Assembly (NCBI GenBank): GCA_945875545.1
Contig: CAMCKZ010000025.1
Span: 1 to 36,717 of the forward strand
Source: Polyangium aurulentum
Lineage (GTDB): Bacteria > Myxococcota_A > Polyangia > Polyangiales > Polyangiaceae
Length of the DNA stretch: 36,717 nucleotides
Direction: 5' to 3'
Shown: piece by piece, positions 16,523 to 25,186 of the stretch
Layout of the letters: every line of letters starts with the position of its first letter
Numbering within the stretch: the first letter of the stretch is position 1
Translations under genes and position numbers: made by a program
The notes under the pieces: generated by a model
The model's database searches: none
The model's input: only the letters and a program-made list of their open reading frames with translations
Told to the model about the DNA's origin: nothing

Positions 16523-17836
16523 CTACGGCGCGAGGCGATTGAGCATGCGCGGAAACGGAATGGTTTCGCGCACATGCGGAAGGCCACACGTCCACGCGAC
16601 GGTGCGCTCGATGCCGAGACCGAAGCCTCCGTGGGGGAAGGTGCCGTAGCGGCGCAAGTCGAGGTACCACTGAAAAGCATCCATCGAGAGCTTGTGGGCT
16701 TCGATCGCCTTCTCAAGGGTTTCGAGGCTTTCTTCACGAATTCCGCCGCCGATGATCTCGCCGTAGCCCTCGGGTGCGAGCACGTCCATGTTGAGCGTGA
16801 GCTCGGGCCTCTCGGCGTCGCGTTTGAAATAGAAGGCCTTCATCGCCGCGGGGTACCGGTGCACGATGACCGGTCTATCGAATTGGTTTGAGATGACCGT
16901 CTCTTGGTCCGCACCAAAGTCGTCCCCGAACACGGCCTCCGGGTGACCATTTGCCTGTAGAATACCGATAGCTTCTTCGTAAGAAATGCGCGGAAACGGC
17001 GGAATGACTTTTTCGAGTTTGCCCGTGTCGCGCTCGAGGATTTTCAGCTCCTCTTGGCGCGACTCGAGAACGCGGGCCACGACGTAAGCGAGAAAGCGCT
17101 CGGCCAAAAGCATGTCGCCGTCGAGGGTGAGAAAAGCTACCTCGGGTTCCACCATCCAGAACTCCGCGAGGTGGCGCCGCGTTTTCGACTTTTCGGCGCG
17201 GAAGGTAGGACCGAAACAATACACTTTACCGAAAGCGGCTGCGCCGGCCTCCATGTAGAGTTGGCCCGACTGGGTGAGGAATGCGGGCTCACCGTGGTAG
17301 TCGGTCTGAAAAAGTGTGGAGGTGCCCTCGCACGCGTTTGGGGTAAAAATGGGCGCGTCGAGAAGGGTGAAACCGTCGTTGTCGAAAAAGTCGCGCACGG
17401 CTTTTACGATGGTGTGGCGCACGCGCATGATGGCGTGCTGGCGCTTGGACCGCAGCCACAAGTGCCTGTTATCCATCAGAAAATCAGTGCCGTGCTCTTT
17501 CGGACTGATGGGGTACTCCCGCGACGTGGGGCCAACGATTTCAAGGCTCTTGACCTGAAGTTCGTACTCGCCCTTGCGCTTGCCATGCTCGGTCACCGTG
17601 CCAAGGGCGATGAAGCTTGTCTCTTGGGTCAGCTTGTCGGCGCGCGCGAACGTGTCTTCGTCGACGTTGCCTTTGAAGACGACCGCTTGCACGATTCCGT
17701 GGCCGTCGCGCAGCTCAAGAAAGTGGAGCTTGGCCGACGACCGTTTGTTGTAAAGCCAGCCGCGCACGCGCACCTCTTGGCCAACGTGCGATGCAAGCGA
17801 ATCGGTGGAAACTACGGGCGTGGTGACCTCACTCAT
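16523..17836 (-). CDS. asnS: Asparagine--tRNA ligase
   Basis: This class IIb aminoacyl-tRNA synthetase charges tRNA-Asn with asparagine. I chose the ATG at 17836 (437 residues, MSEVTTPVV) because the bacterial family starts just before the anticodon-binding OB domain, seen here as [15 protein letters not shown]; a frame open to 17911 would add 25 residues. Family features include a motif 2 region with [20 protein letters not shown] (about residues 210-229) and motif 3 [17 protein letters not shown] (403-419) near the end, where the Arg contacts ATP. The length is normal. Since asnS is present, the GatB encoded at 22798 is more likely needed for Gln-tRNA than for Asn-tRNA, which is an inference. 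The thioesterase gene ends about 80 bases upstream. Confidence 0.95.
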   Translation of the reverse strand: MSEVTTPVVSTDSLASHVGQEVRVRGWLYNKRSSAKLHFLELRDGHGIVQAVVFKGNVDEDTFARADKLTQETSFIALGTVTEHGKRKGEYELQVKSLEIVGPTSREYPISPKEHGTDFLMDNRHLWLRSKRQHAIMRVRHTIVKAVRDFFDNDGFTLLDAPIFTPNACEGTSTLFQTDYHGEPAFLTQSGQLYMEAGAAAFGKVYCFGPTFRAEKSKTRRHLAEFWMVEPEVAFLTLDGDMLLAERFLAYVVARVLESRQEELKILERDTGKLEKVIPPFPRISYEEAIGILQANGHPEAVFGDDFGADQETVISNQFDRPVIVHRYPAAMKAFYFKRDAERPELTLNMDVLAPEGYGEIIGGGIREESLETLEKAIEAHKLSMDAFQWYLDLRRYGTFPHGGFGLGIERTVAWTCGLPHVRETIPFPRMLNRLAP

Positions 17837-17917
17837 GGGCGTGGCCGATAGCGCGATTTGCCGGCCCGTTGAAGCAATCGCAGCCGAAAAGGGAGCTAAG
17901 AGGCGATCCATCGGCCG

Positions 17918-18433
17918 TCACTTGGCGGAACGGGATCGGGCCTTTCGCTGCTGACGCCGCTCTTCGCCCGCGGCTTGCGACGCCACGAGCTCGGGGGAAT
18001 CGAGGAGCAGCGGCGGCACGGGCGTGGGCTGGCGGTCGGCACCGACGGCCACAAATGTGAGGGTTGCCCGGGTGCATACCCAGCGGCGCGCCTCGATCGG
18101 ATTCTCGCCGCTGACCTCCACGGTGATCTCCAAAGACGTGCGAAAAGCCGCAGAAACGCGGGCTTCAAGGCGAACGATTTCGCCGGCCCGCACCGGGGCC
18201 ACGAAGTGCAAATCGTCGACGAAAGCGGTGACGCAGGGCAGGCGTGAATGACGACTCGCGCAGATCGCCGCGCAAATATCGACCCACGCCATGATCTGGC
18301 CGCCGAAGACATTGCCAAAAGAATTGGCGTGCGGGGGCAACACGAACTCGGTCATGTGCGTGACCGATGCCGCCTGCGAAACCGGCGCGCTCGCGGACGG
18401 CCGAAGGCTCATCGGCGCGGCTTCGCTGCTCAC
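17918..18433 (-). CDS. Acyl-CoA thioesterase, hotdog fold
   Basis: This 171-residue cytoplasmic protein is of the YciA/BACH type and should hydrolyse acyl-CoA to free acid and CoA. The key block is NSFGNVFGGQIMAWVD, with the GGQ turn at about 44-46 and Asp52, the usual catalytic acid. It is followed by the central helix and the beta strands of one hotdog domain. The tail is unusually basic (RQQRKARSRSAK). The start is chosen as GTG 18433, which overlaps the TGA of the M61 peptidase gene (GTGA) with AAGG and GAGGAG upstream; an ATG at 18412 is possible and would drop seven residues. Overlap implies coupling to the peptidase. Substrate chain length is unknown. Confidence 0.88.
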   Translation of the reverse strand: MSSEAAPMSLRPSASAPVSQAASVTHMTEFVLPPHANSFGNVFGGQIMAWVDICAAICASRHSRLPCVTAFVDDLHFVAPVRAGEIVRLEARVSAAFRTSLEITVEVSGENPIEARRWVCTRATLTFVAVGADRQPTPVPPLLLDSPELVASQAAGEERRQQRKARSRSAK

Positions 18434-20226
18434 GACGCCTTTTTCTCCTCGAGGGCCCAAGCGGCGGGCATCCCTCCGAGCCACCGGGTAAGCAGCGATT
18501 TTGCTTCTTGCGTGGGCCGGGCCATGGGCTCGATCGCGACGATTTCGGGGCGCGCGGCCTCAAGGAGCAACGTGGCTTCGACGAGGCGGCCGTCGCGTGC
18601 GGCGAGAGCGGTGAGGGTGTCGCCGGGGTCTTTTCCGCGCAAATGGGTATCAAGATTGGCCTCGCCAACGCGCCAGCCGTTGACCGCGAGAAGCTCGTCG
18701 CCCGGCGAGAGTCCTGCTTTTTCTGCGGCAGAATGGCGGAGCACGGTCGTCACTGTGACATGCCCGCCCGCGGCGCGAAGGCGTAGCCCGGTGGCGGTGG
18801 TGACGCCCTCGGCTTTGACCTTTCGGACGACGGAAAGGCCGAGTTTTGCCAAGATTTCATCGACGGGCAGTTCAGCCACCTGACGCACCCATTGTTCGTG
18901 CTCGACGCGCACGTTGACGCCGGTAATCGCCTCAAAACACTCGGGAAATGCGTTTTCGGGAACCGACCGCCCGAGGCGCCCGTAGTCACTCCAAAGGCGC
19001 GCCATGACGTCGTCGAGGCCCTTTTCGCCCTGAGTTTTCGCGCGAATGGTCGCATCGAGCAGGAGGCACACCACTTCGCCCTTGCGGTAATAACTGATGG
19101 TCGAATTGGGCGTGTTGGCGTCGGGGCGATAGAGCTTGACCCAGGCATCGAAAGAGGCATCTTCGAGGCTTTGCGCGAAACGACCGGGGGTTTGTTCCAC
19201 GTAATTGAGCTCTTCGGCCAAGTGCGCCAAGTACTCTTCGACGGTGCAGAGGCCCGCGAGACGGAGCACGCGCCAGTCGAAGTAGCTCGTGCCGCCCTCA
19301 AACCACCAGAGGAGGCGCGTGTAGTTTTCGCGGTCGTATTTGTAGGGCGAAAGGCCCGCCGGGCAAATGCGCTTGACAGACCACAGGTGAAATGCTTCGT
19401 GGGCGACCAGCGAGAGCAACTCAAGGTAATCTTTGCGTTTTCGGCAGGCAAACGGGCTCGCCAAAAGGGTTGTCGCGTAGGCGTGCTCAAGCCCGCCGCG
19501 GGCGTCTGGGGCCAAATTCAGCAGGAACGAATAGCGCTCGTAGGGTGCGGTGCCGAAGATGTGATGCTCGACCTCCAGCAGTTTTCCTGTGTCTTCGATG
19601 AGGCGCATGAACTCGGTGCCGGACAGTATATTCGATGGCCATACAGCGTATTGGTGCGGTATGCCATTGACGGAAAACTGGGAGCGGTCGAGGACGCCCA
19701 AAAGCAGGGGTGTGTCGTAGAGGGCGTCGCGGTTTTCGGCGAGAAAGCACGGGCCACCGGCGCGGGAGATTGCATCGCTTGGGGGGAGGGGAACTTCCGT
19801 CGTCCACCCGCGGGGGGCCACGACCTCGATCGTTGCGGGCAATTCCGCGGGCGACCCTTCGACGTACAAGAACGTGGCGGCGGCGCAAAGCAGCGCGTGG
19901 GAGCCGTCGATGTGGTTGGTGCGCACCGTTAGCTCGTGGCACCACACCCGGTATTTCAGAGTAAATTGCGTCAACCGCCCGCCGTCGACCGTCCACGCGT
20001 CTTTGCGATCTTTGCGCGACGCGAGCGGTTCGCCGGTGACCGCCGTTACGGAAAAGCCTTGCACATGGCGCGCGTATTCGCGCACCAGATAAGAACCTGG
20101 CGTCCACACGGGCATCGCGAAAGTGACGCGACCCGCGGGGGCATCGAAGGCGACGTGCACGGTGACATCCACGAAGTGGGCCGACGCGTTGTCGAACGTC
20201 AGGATATGGTGCTGAGAAACGAGCAT
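18430..20226 (-). CDS. M61-family metallopeptidase with PDZ domain
   Basis: This 598-residue peptidase is of the glycyl-aminopeptidase type. The N-terminal half is a beta domain (WTPGSYLVREYARHV, around 41-55) typical of the family. The zinc site is HEAFH (276-280), with Glu277 as general base and a third ligand at Glu310 in WWFEGGTSYF. GGLEH (244-248) supplies the peptide-amine recognition loop. The conserved YYRKGEVVCLLLD block lies at 379-391. A PDZ domain spans about 480-555 (KAGLSPGDELLAVNGWRV). No signal peptide is seen, so it is probably cytoplasmic. Family members release N-terminal Gly or Ala, but the substrate here is untested. The stop overlaps the start of the thioesterase. Confidence 0.94.
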   Translation of the reverse strand: MLVSQHHILTFDNASAHFVDVTVHVAFDAPAGRVTFAMPVWTPGSYLVREYARHVQGFSVTAVTGEPLASRKDRKDAWTVDGGRLTQFTLKYRVWCHELTVRTNHIDGSHALLCAAATFLYVEGSPAELPATIEVVAPRGWTTEVPLPPSDAISRAGGPCFLAENRDALYDTPLLLGVLDRSQFSVNGIPHQYAVWPSNILSGTEFMRLIEDTGKLLEVEHHIFGTAPYERYSFLLNLAPDARGGLEHAYATTLLASPFACRKRKDYLELLSLVAHEAFHLWSVKRICPAGLSPYKYDRENYTRLLWWFEGGTSYFDWRVLRLAGLCTVEEYLAHLAEELNYVEQTPGRFAQSLEDASFDAWVKLYRPDANTPNSTISYYRKGEVVCLLLDATIRAKTQGEKGLDDVMARLWSDYGRLGRSVPENAFPECFEAITGVNVRVEHEQWVRQVAELPVDEILAKLGLSVVRKVKAEGVTTATGLRLRAAGGHVTVTTVLRHSAAEKAGLSPGDELLAVNGWRVGEANLDTHLRGKDPGDTLTALAARDGRLVEATLLLEAARPEIVAIEPMARPTQEAKSLLTRWLGGMPAAWALEEKKAS

Positions 20227-20236
20227 GCGTGGATGC

Positions 20237-22372
20237 TTAGATGGATGCGATGAAGGCGTCGAGGGTCCAAAGCCCTTTTGCCCCGGAATAGCCCGTCAAC
20301 ACGAGCCAATAGGTGCCCGCGTCGAGGACGCGATCGAGAAAACTTCGGTCTTGCCCGTAACCGATGTTGCACGCGTCGGGAACTTCCAACCCCGGGCACG
20401 TGGCGCCCGATCGAATGGAGGCGATGGTCGTAAAAGCCGAGCCCGCGGTGTGCAGAAGGACGCGGCGGCGCGCGGCCAGGGTGAGTTTGAAGAGCTGCGT
20501 TGGCGCTCGCGGATTTGAAAAAGCCCTGTCGCAAACCGAGCCAACGGTCGATGCTAAAGTCGTGGAATCACCGGAAAAATGCCCGCCATTCGCGCCAATC
20601 GTGATGGCGCTTGCGCAGTCGCCGGCGCCGCTGACCGGCACGTCGGGCACCGGTGAACGCGTGTAGAGTGCAACTGTTCCCGTGCCGCCTCCATTGGTGG
20701 CCAAGCTGACGAACATGGATCCCGCCGGGGCCGCTTGCCGCGAAAAGAAAAAGGGCGACGCACCTACGCGGCATAGTTGCGGTATTCCTTGGGTGCAGTT
20801 TGCATCAAGGAGGGCCATGCCGCCGGAGGCCACCGCGGGAATTCGGCCCACCACGAGAATGTCAGATACCGAGGGAATATCCGCGCGAAATGCGACCGCC
20901 GCAAGCCCAGAGGTGCAGCCACTGCGAACAAAATCCGAGCCGTTGTCGAACGGAAGCGAAACTTTTTGCCCGGGCAAAATCGCCGGAGCGAGAGCGCAGG
21001 TGGCCCCGGACGAAAGCGATGCGGGAGCGGTGAGGGTGGCGACGAGCTCGATCGATGGCGCGGTGCTTGTAGCGGCCGTCACGACGTAGCGGCCAGGCGG
21101 AACGTTGGGGTGAACGAGCGGCCCCACGGTGCTCTCTTTGCACGCCAATTCGCTCGCCAGATCAACGCAGTTTCCCGAGCGAAAACCCAGGGAAACGCTC
21201 CCGCGCCCCGAAAGCGAGCGCGCCTCGATCGTGACCGTGCTCGGGGCTGGAACATCGAGGGCAAACGTGCGCATCCCGCTCGTGCCGCAGTCGCTCGAAA
21301 GGGTCGTCGCGAGGCTTGTAAAGTCGACGCGCGTGGGCGTTCCCGCGGCGAGGGGCGCGGGGTTTGTGCAGCCGGTGGTGGCCACGTTGTTCGCGGGTGA
21401 GGGCAGGGGGCCGGTGCGCAGTCTTAGGGTAGCCACGATGGGCGTCGTGACGGCGACGAGCTGAAAAGTACTGGAAATACCCTGAGAAATGCGCATGCGC
21501 GGAAAGGGCGATTGAACGCTCTGTTCGCACGAGAGAGCCGCTTCGCCGCACCCGGAAAGCTCCGAGAGCGTCGTTGCTTGATTTTGACTGTCGCTCACTT
21601 CAAGAACGGTGTCGGTGGAGGGGCTGCGGGGGACCGCTACAAAAATGGTTTTCGACGTGCTCGAAAGAGGAAACGGGCACCCGCTCGGAACCGGTGCCGA
21701 GCCGCCCGCGGTGCTGACGACGGTCTCGCCATCGAGGGGAAGAACCACCGGCGCGTCGCAGTTCTGACCCTGCGGAACAAGGCACGCAGCTTCGTCGACT
21801 TGGCCGCTGCAATTGTCGTCGATGAGGTTGCCGCAGACCTCGCTCATCAAGCTATTTCGCAGGGGATCCGCGTCATCGCAGTCGTGGCCGCCGCAGTGGT
21901 CGTCCGGGTCGCCGTCGCTGTCCACGTCCCGCGGGACTGTCGTGCAGGTGCGTTCCCGCTCTCCGCATCGGCTGATGTGGCAGCCGTTTCCCATGCCGCA
22001 AACATCGCCCCCGGAAATGCATCCGCGACGCACGTGGCACACCTCAAAACCGTTGCAGTAGATGCCGTCGTCGCACTTTTCATCGTGTGTAGTATGCACG
22101 CATCTTCCGCGCGCCCGATCGCATTGGTCGTCGGTGCACGGGAGTCCGTCGTTGCACGGGCTGTCGTCGTTGCACGGCACGTCGGCGATGGGAGGGGGCG
22201 CTGTGGCGTCGGCGAGGGCGCTGGAATCTGGGCCCGCGTCGGCGACGATCAGCGTGCTATTTGTCAGCGAACGGCCTGGCGAAGAGCACGCGGCGGCGGC
22301 GGCAAATCCGAGGACGGTTGCGCACCACACTCGCCATCGAAACGGGGATACGGGGGAAGCGTCGTGCGCCAT
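20237..22372 (-). CDS. MopE-like metal-binding lipoprotein with PPC-like repeats
   Basis: A secreted protein of 711 residues from ATG 22372 (a GTG at 22378 would add two). The lipobox is AAAAC (Cys about 29). A Cys/Asp-rich stretch follows (PCNDDSPCNDGLPCTDDQC and beyond). Then comes the motif called putative metal-binding in MopE-like proteins: DVDSDG, DCDDADPLRNSL, EVCGNLIDDNCSGQVDE (about 149-195). The Asp spacing suggests Ca2+ binding. The remaining 500 residues contain about four similar beta-sandwich repeats, each with paired Cys and Ser/Thr/Ala-rich strands, resembling pre-peptidase C-terminal domains. There is no catalytic motif. Likely role: a surface adhesin or scaffold. The stop is 10 bases from the M61 gene. 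Confidence 0.88.
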   Translation of the reverse strand: MAHDASPVSPFRWRVWCATVLGFAAAAACSSPGRSLTNSTLIVADAGPDSSALADATAPPPIADVPCNDDSPCNDGLPCTDDQCDRARGRCVHTTHDEKCDDGIYCNGFEVCHVRRGCISGGDVCGMGNGCHISRCGERERTCTTVPRDVDSDGDPDDHCGGHDCDDADPLRNSLMSEVCGNLIDDNCSGQVDEAACLVPQGQNCDAPVVLPLDGETVVSTAGGSAPVPSGCPFPLSSTSKTIFVAVPRSPSTDTVLEVSDSQNQATTLSELSGCGEAALSCEQSVQSPFPRMRISQGISSTFQLVAVTTPIVATLRLRTGPLPSPANNVATTGCTNPAPLAAGTPTRVDFTSLATTLSSDCGTSGMRTFALDVPAPSTVTIEARSLSGRGSVSLGFRSGNCVDLASELACKESTVGPLVHPNVPPGRYVVTAATSTAPSIELVATLTAPASLSSGATCALAPAILPGQKVSLPFDNGSDFVRSGCTSGLAAVAFRADIPSVSDILVVGRIPAVASGGMALLDANCTQGIPQLCRVGASPFFFSRQAAPAGSMFVSLATNGGGTGTVALYTRSPVPDVPVSGAGDCASAITIGANGGHFSGDSTTLASTVGSVCDRAFSNPRAPTQLFKLTLAARRRVLLHTAGSAFTTIASIRSGATCPGLEVPDACNIGYGQDRSFLDRVLDAGTYWLVLTGYSGAKGLWTLDAFIASI

Positions 22373-22414
22373 TGGCACGGGGGATTAGCAGACTGCGCGT
22401 TGCCCAGCGCGCTC

Positions 22415-22711
22415 CTACGGAGTTTTCGCCCCGGCCTTTGGCATCACAAAAACGAATTCATCGGGTCGCACAAGCCCGAGCTCGCGGCGGGCCACGCGCT
22501 CGATGGCGTCGGGGTCTTCTTTGAGGGAACGAATCTCCTCTTTCAGGCTCGCGATGGTGCGGCGAACCCGCATATTTTCCGAGCGAACGGCGTCGAGCTC
22601 GCGGCGCAGCGACACCATGCGCACGAGCCCGTCTCCGCTGAAAACGAGCCACGGAACGGCGGATAGGGTGCCTACTAGGAGCAAGGCGGGCGCAACGAGC
22701 GCAGGTCGCAT
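22415..22711 (-). CDS. FtsB/DivIC-family septum formation initiator
   Basis: This 98-residue bitopic protein starts at ATG 22711, with an N-terminal hydrophobic helix (about 3-23, ALVAPALLLVGTLSAVPWLVF) and then a coiled coil in which Leu, Glu and Arg alternate, from LRRELDAVRSENMRVRR through EEIRSLKEDPDAIERVARRELG. The ending ERVARRELGLVRPDEFVF is the signature of FtsB/DivIC, which joins FtsL and FtsQ at the division site. A frame open to 22762 would place 17 extra residues before the membrane helix. It is transcribed divergently from gatB and lies 42 bases upstream of the MopE-like gene. No ftsL or ftsQ is in the window. Confidence 0.88.
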   Translation of the reverse strand: MRPALVAPALLLVGTLSAVPWLVFSGDGLVRMVSLRRELDAVRSENMRVRRTIASLKEEIRSLKEDPDAIERVARRELGLVRPDEFVFVMPKAGAKTP

Positions 22712-22797
22712 GGTCTTCGAGACAGTGCCACAGAACCCGTCGCGGGGTGAAATCCCCGGCAACGAAGCGGCGCGCCTCGTGCTAATCGCCTTGACCC
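22712..22797. promoter_or_regulatory. Divergent control region between ftsB-like gene and gatB
   Basis: Eighty-six bases separate two divergent starts, so promoters for both must lie here or inside the flanking genes. A small hairpin is visible: CGGGG (22743-22747) pairs with CCCCG (22754-22758) over TGAAAT. I cannot assign convincing minus-35/minus-10 boxes. Confidence 0.4.
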
Positions 22798-24240
22798 ATG
22801 ACGACCTACGAACCGGTCATTGGTCTTGAGGTGCACGCCCAGCTTCTTACGAAGACCAAGGCTTTTTGCTCCTGTTCCACGCGGTTTGGTGCCGAGCCCA
22901 ATTCGCAAACATGCCCCACGTGTTTGGGCCTTCCCGGTGCCCTGCCGGTTCTCAATCGGCACGCCGTCGAGCTCGCCATCCGCGCGGGTCTGTCGGTCGA
23001 TTGCACCGTGCGGCAGACGAGCCGATTCGCGCGAAAGAATTACTTCTACCCCGACTTGCCGAAGGGCTACCAAATCAGTCAGTTCGACGAGCCCATTTGC
23101 GAAAACGGCAAACTGGATTTGATGATGGGCGAAGGCGACGGCGCCTACGTTCGACACGTGCGCATACAGCGTATGCATATGGAGGAAGACGCTGGAAAAA
23201 ACCTGCACGATCGCGGCAGTGACTCCATCGTCGACCTCAATCGATCCGGCACGCCGCTCATCGAAACCGTGACCGAACCCGACCTCCGCAGCGCCGCCGA
23301 AGCCGGCGAGTACCTGCGCAGTCTCCGCGACATCTTTGTGTTTGCCAACGTCAACGACGGCAACCTCGAAGAGGGTAGTTTTCGCTGCGACGCGAACGTG
23401 TCGATACGGCCGGTGGGCGTTGAAAAATTTGGAACCCGCGTGGAACTGAAGAACATCAACTCCTTTCGTTTTGTCGAAAAAGCGATCATCGCGGAGATCA
23501 AGCGGCAAGAAGAGTGCATGCGCACCGGCGAGCGGATCGTCCAGGAAACCCGCGGCTGGAACGACGCCACGGGCACCACGTTCTCTCTTCGCTCCAAAGA
23601 AGAGGCTCAAGATTATCGGTACTTTCCGGAACCTGATTTGCCTCCCCTCGTCGTGTCGCCTGCGCAGATCGAGGCCGTGCGCGCGACGCTCCCGGAACGC
23701 CCGCGCGACAAGCGTTCTCGCTACGTGACCAGCATGGGTATTACAGCGTATGCTGCAGGTGTGCTTACGGGCCACCCGAAAATAGCAGCGTTTTTTGAGG
23801 CTGCCGTCGCCGCCGGTGCCGACGCCCAAAAGGCCTCGAATTTTATTCAGGCGGAGGTTCTTCGCGACGTCACCACAAAGGGCGTTGAGGCTGAAATTCC
23901 CCTGAGCGCAGCTCAATTGGTGGAGCTCTTGGGCCTCGTGGAGTCCGGGGCTGTCAGCGGAAAACAGGCCAAAGAAATCTACGCCGCGCTGCGAGGCACG
24001 GGCCAATCGGCGAAGGCCGTCGTGGCGGCGCTGGGCCTCGAGCAGATGAGCGATGAGGGTGCCCTCGAGGCCATCGTCCGCAAGACAATCGACGGCAATC
24101 CAAAGCAGGCCGAGCAGCTGCGCGGGGGCAAGGTGGGCCTCATGGGCTTCTTCGTCGGTCAAGCGATGAAAGAAACGGGCGGAAGCGCGAACCCCGCAAT
24201 GCTCAATGGGGTCATCAAGCGTCTGCTAAGTATTACTTGA
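22798..24240 (+). CDS. gatB: Asp/Glu-tRNA amidotransferase subunit B
   Basis: This 480-residue subunit of GatCAB recognises misacylated Glu-tRNA-Gln (or Asp-tRNA-Asn) and carries the ATP-dependent phosphorylation that activates the side chain before ammonia transfer. The start MTTYEPVIGLEVHAQLLTKT matches the family exactly. Then come CPTCLGLPGALPVLN, the NYFYPDLPKGYQISQ block, the HMEEDAGKN metal/ATP region, and the C-terminal tail helices (YqeY-like) from about 330 on. The length is standard. Partner genes gatC and gatA are not in the window, so they are encoded elsewhere. The lgt-like gene starts 9 bases after the stop. Confidence 0.97.
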   Translation: MTTYEPVIGLEVHAQLLTKTKAFCSCSTRFGAEPNSQTCPTCLGLPGALPVLNRHAVELAIRAGLSVDCTVRQTSRFARKNYFYPDLPKGYQISQFDEPICENGKLDLMMGEGDGAYVRHVRIQRMHMEEDAGKNLHDRGSDSIVDLNRSGTPLIETVTEPDLRSAAEAGEYLRSLRDIFVFANVNDGNLEEGSFRCDANVSIRPVGVEKFGTRVELKNINSFRFVEKAIIAEIKRQEECMRTGERIVQETRGWNDATGTTFSLRSKEEAQDYRYFPEPDLPPLVVSPAQIEAVRATLPERPRDKRSRYVTSMGITAYAAGVLTGHPKIAAFFEAAVAAGADAQKASNFIQAEVLRDVTTKGVEAEIPLSAAQLVELLGLVESGAVSGKQAKEIYAALRGTGQSAKAVVAALGLEQMSDEGALEAIVRKTIDGNPKQAEQLRGGKVGLMGFFVGQAMKETGGSANPAMLNGVIKRLLSIT

Positions 24241-24249
24241 GAAAATGCA

Positions 24250-25170
24250 GTGATTCCATTCTTTATTGCGCCGAGTTTTCCTCTCTTCGGGCCGTTCGCC
24301 ATCCAGCCCTTCGGGGTGCTCGTGGCCCTCGCGGTTCTCCTCGGCACGACCCTCTTTTCGCGGCACACCGAACACCTCGGCTACGACCACGAGGTCGCTC
24401 AAGACTTCGTGAGCCGCTCGCTCGTGGCGGCGTGGATCGGTTCCCACGTTTTCGATCAGCTCTTCTACCACCCGGGCGAACTGCTCACGCGCCCGTGGGC
24501 CATCGTCATGCTTTGGGAGGGCCTCTCGTCGGCGGGCGGCTTTGTGGGCACATTTTTGGGTGCCCTCCACTGGTCATTTTACGAGCATAGTTCCAGCTCT
24601 TCATTCGTTCCTCGCTTTCGTCGACGCCAAGAGCGCATGCCCCTCATGCCCGTGACGGAGGCCACGCTTCACAGTTTTTTCTTGACATGGTCCGTGTCCC
24701 GCCTCGGGTGCGCCGTCGCCCACGATCACCTCGGGGCCATTGCCCCTGCGGGCCACTGGCTTGCGGTGGCAGTTCCGCGGCACGCGGCGTTCGAAGGGCC
24801 CTTTTGGTCGTGGCACGGCTTCGCTTTGTACGCGGGCTCTCAGCCACGATTTGACCTCGGGCTGGTAGAGGCCCTGTGGGCGGCGGTTATCGGCTTGGCA
24901 TTCATGGCCACGTGGTCACGTCGATTGCCCCTCGGGTCCTACTCGGCCGCGGGCCTCATAGCCTACGGCTACGTGCGTTTTGCCCTGGATTTTTACAGGC
25001 TTGAAGACGGCGCCACCGGCGACCGGCGCTGGGGAAACTTGACCTTCGCGCAGTACCTATCCATTGTATTGGTTATGACTGGTTTCGGTATAGCTATTCG
25101 CCTCGCGCGTGGTCACCGCTTCAATGATGATATACTTCGCGGGGTTGCAGTGGGGCGCACTCGCGAGTAG
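24250..25170 (+). CDS. Divergent Lgt-family membrane protein
   Basis: A polytopic membrane protein (306 residues) with the layout of prolipoprotein diacylglyceryl transferase: an N-terminal PFGVLVALAVLLG helix, a GG block, an R-L-G block and a C-terminal YVRFALDFYR block. Several catalytic positions differ from E. coli Lgt. The usual HGG is SAGG (about 94-97). GRIGNFINGE is SRLGCAVAHD (about 150-159), keeping the Arg (151) but losing the Asn. The late Arg/Glu pair is R243 and D247. A hydrophilic Ser/Arg-rich loop sits at about 112-130. It may be a paralogue with changed substrate, or a lineage variant. The start is GTG 24250, nine bases after gatB. Confidence 0.75.
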   Translation: MIPFFIAPSFPLFGPFAIQPFGVLVALAVLLGTTLFSRHTEHLGYDHEVAQDFVSRSLVAAWIGSHVFDQLFYHPGELLTRPWAIVMLWEGLSSAGGFVGTFLGALHWSFYEHSSSSSFVPRFRRRQERMPLMPVTEATLHSFFLTWSVSRLGCAVAHDHLGAIAPAGHWLAVAVPRHAAFEGPFWSWHGFALYAGSQPRFDLGLVEALWAAVIGLAFMATWSRRLPLGSYSAAGLIAYGYVRFALDFYRLEDGATGDRRWGNLTFAQYLSIVLVMTGFGIAIRLARGHRFNDDILRGVAVGRTRE

Positions 25171-25186
25171 GCCCCGCGCGGCACCT

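Noticed and set aside
22675-24162. Long minus-strand frame of 495 codons opposite gatB
   Set aside because: It is a shadow of gatB: the translation has no family features, and gatB on the plus strand is unmistakable.
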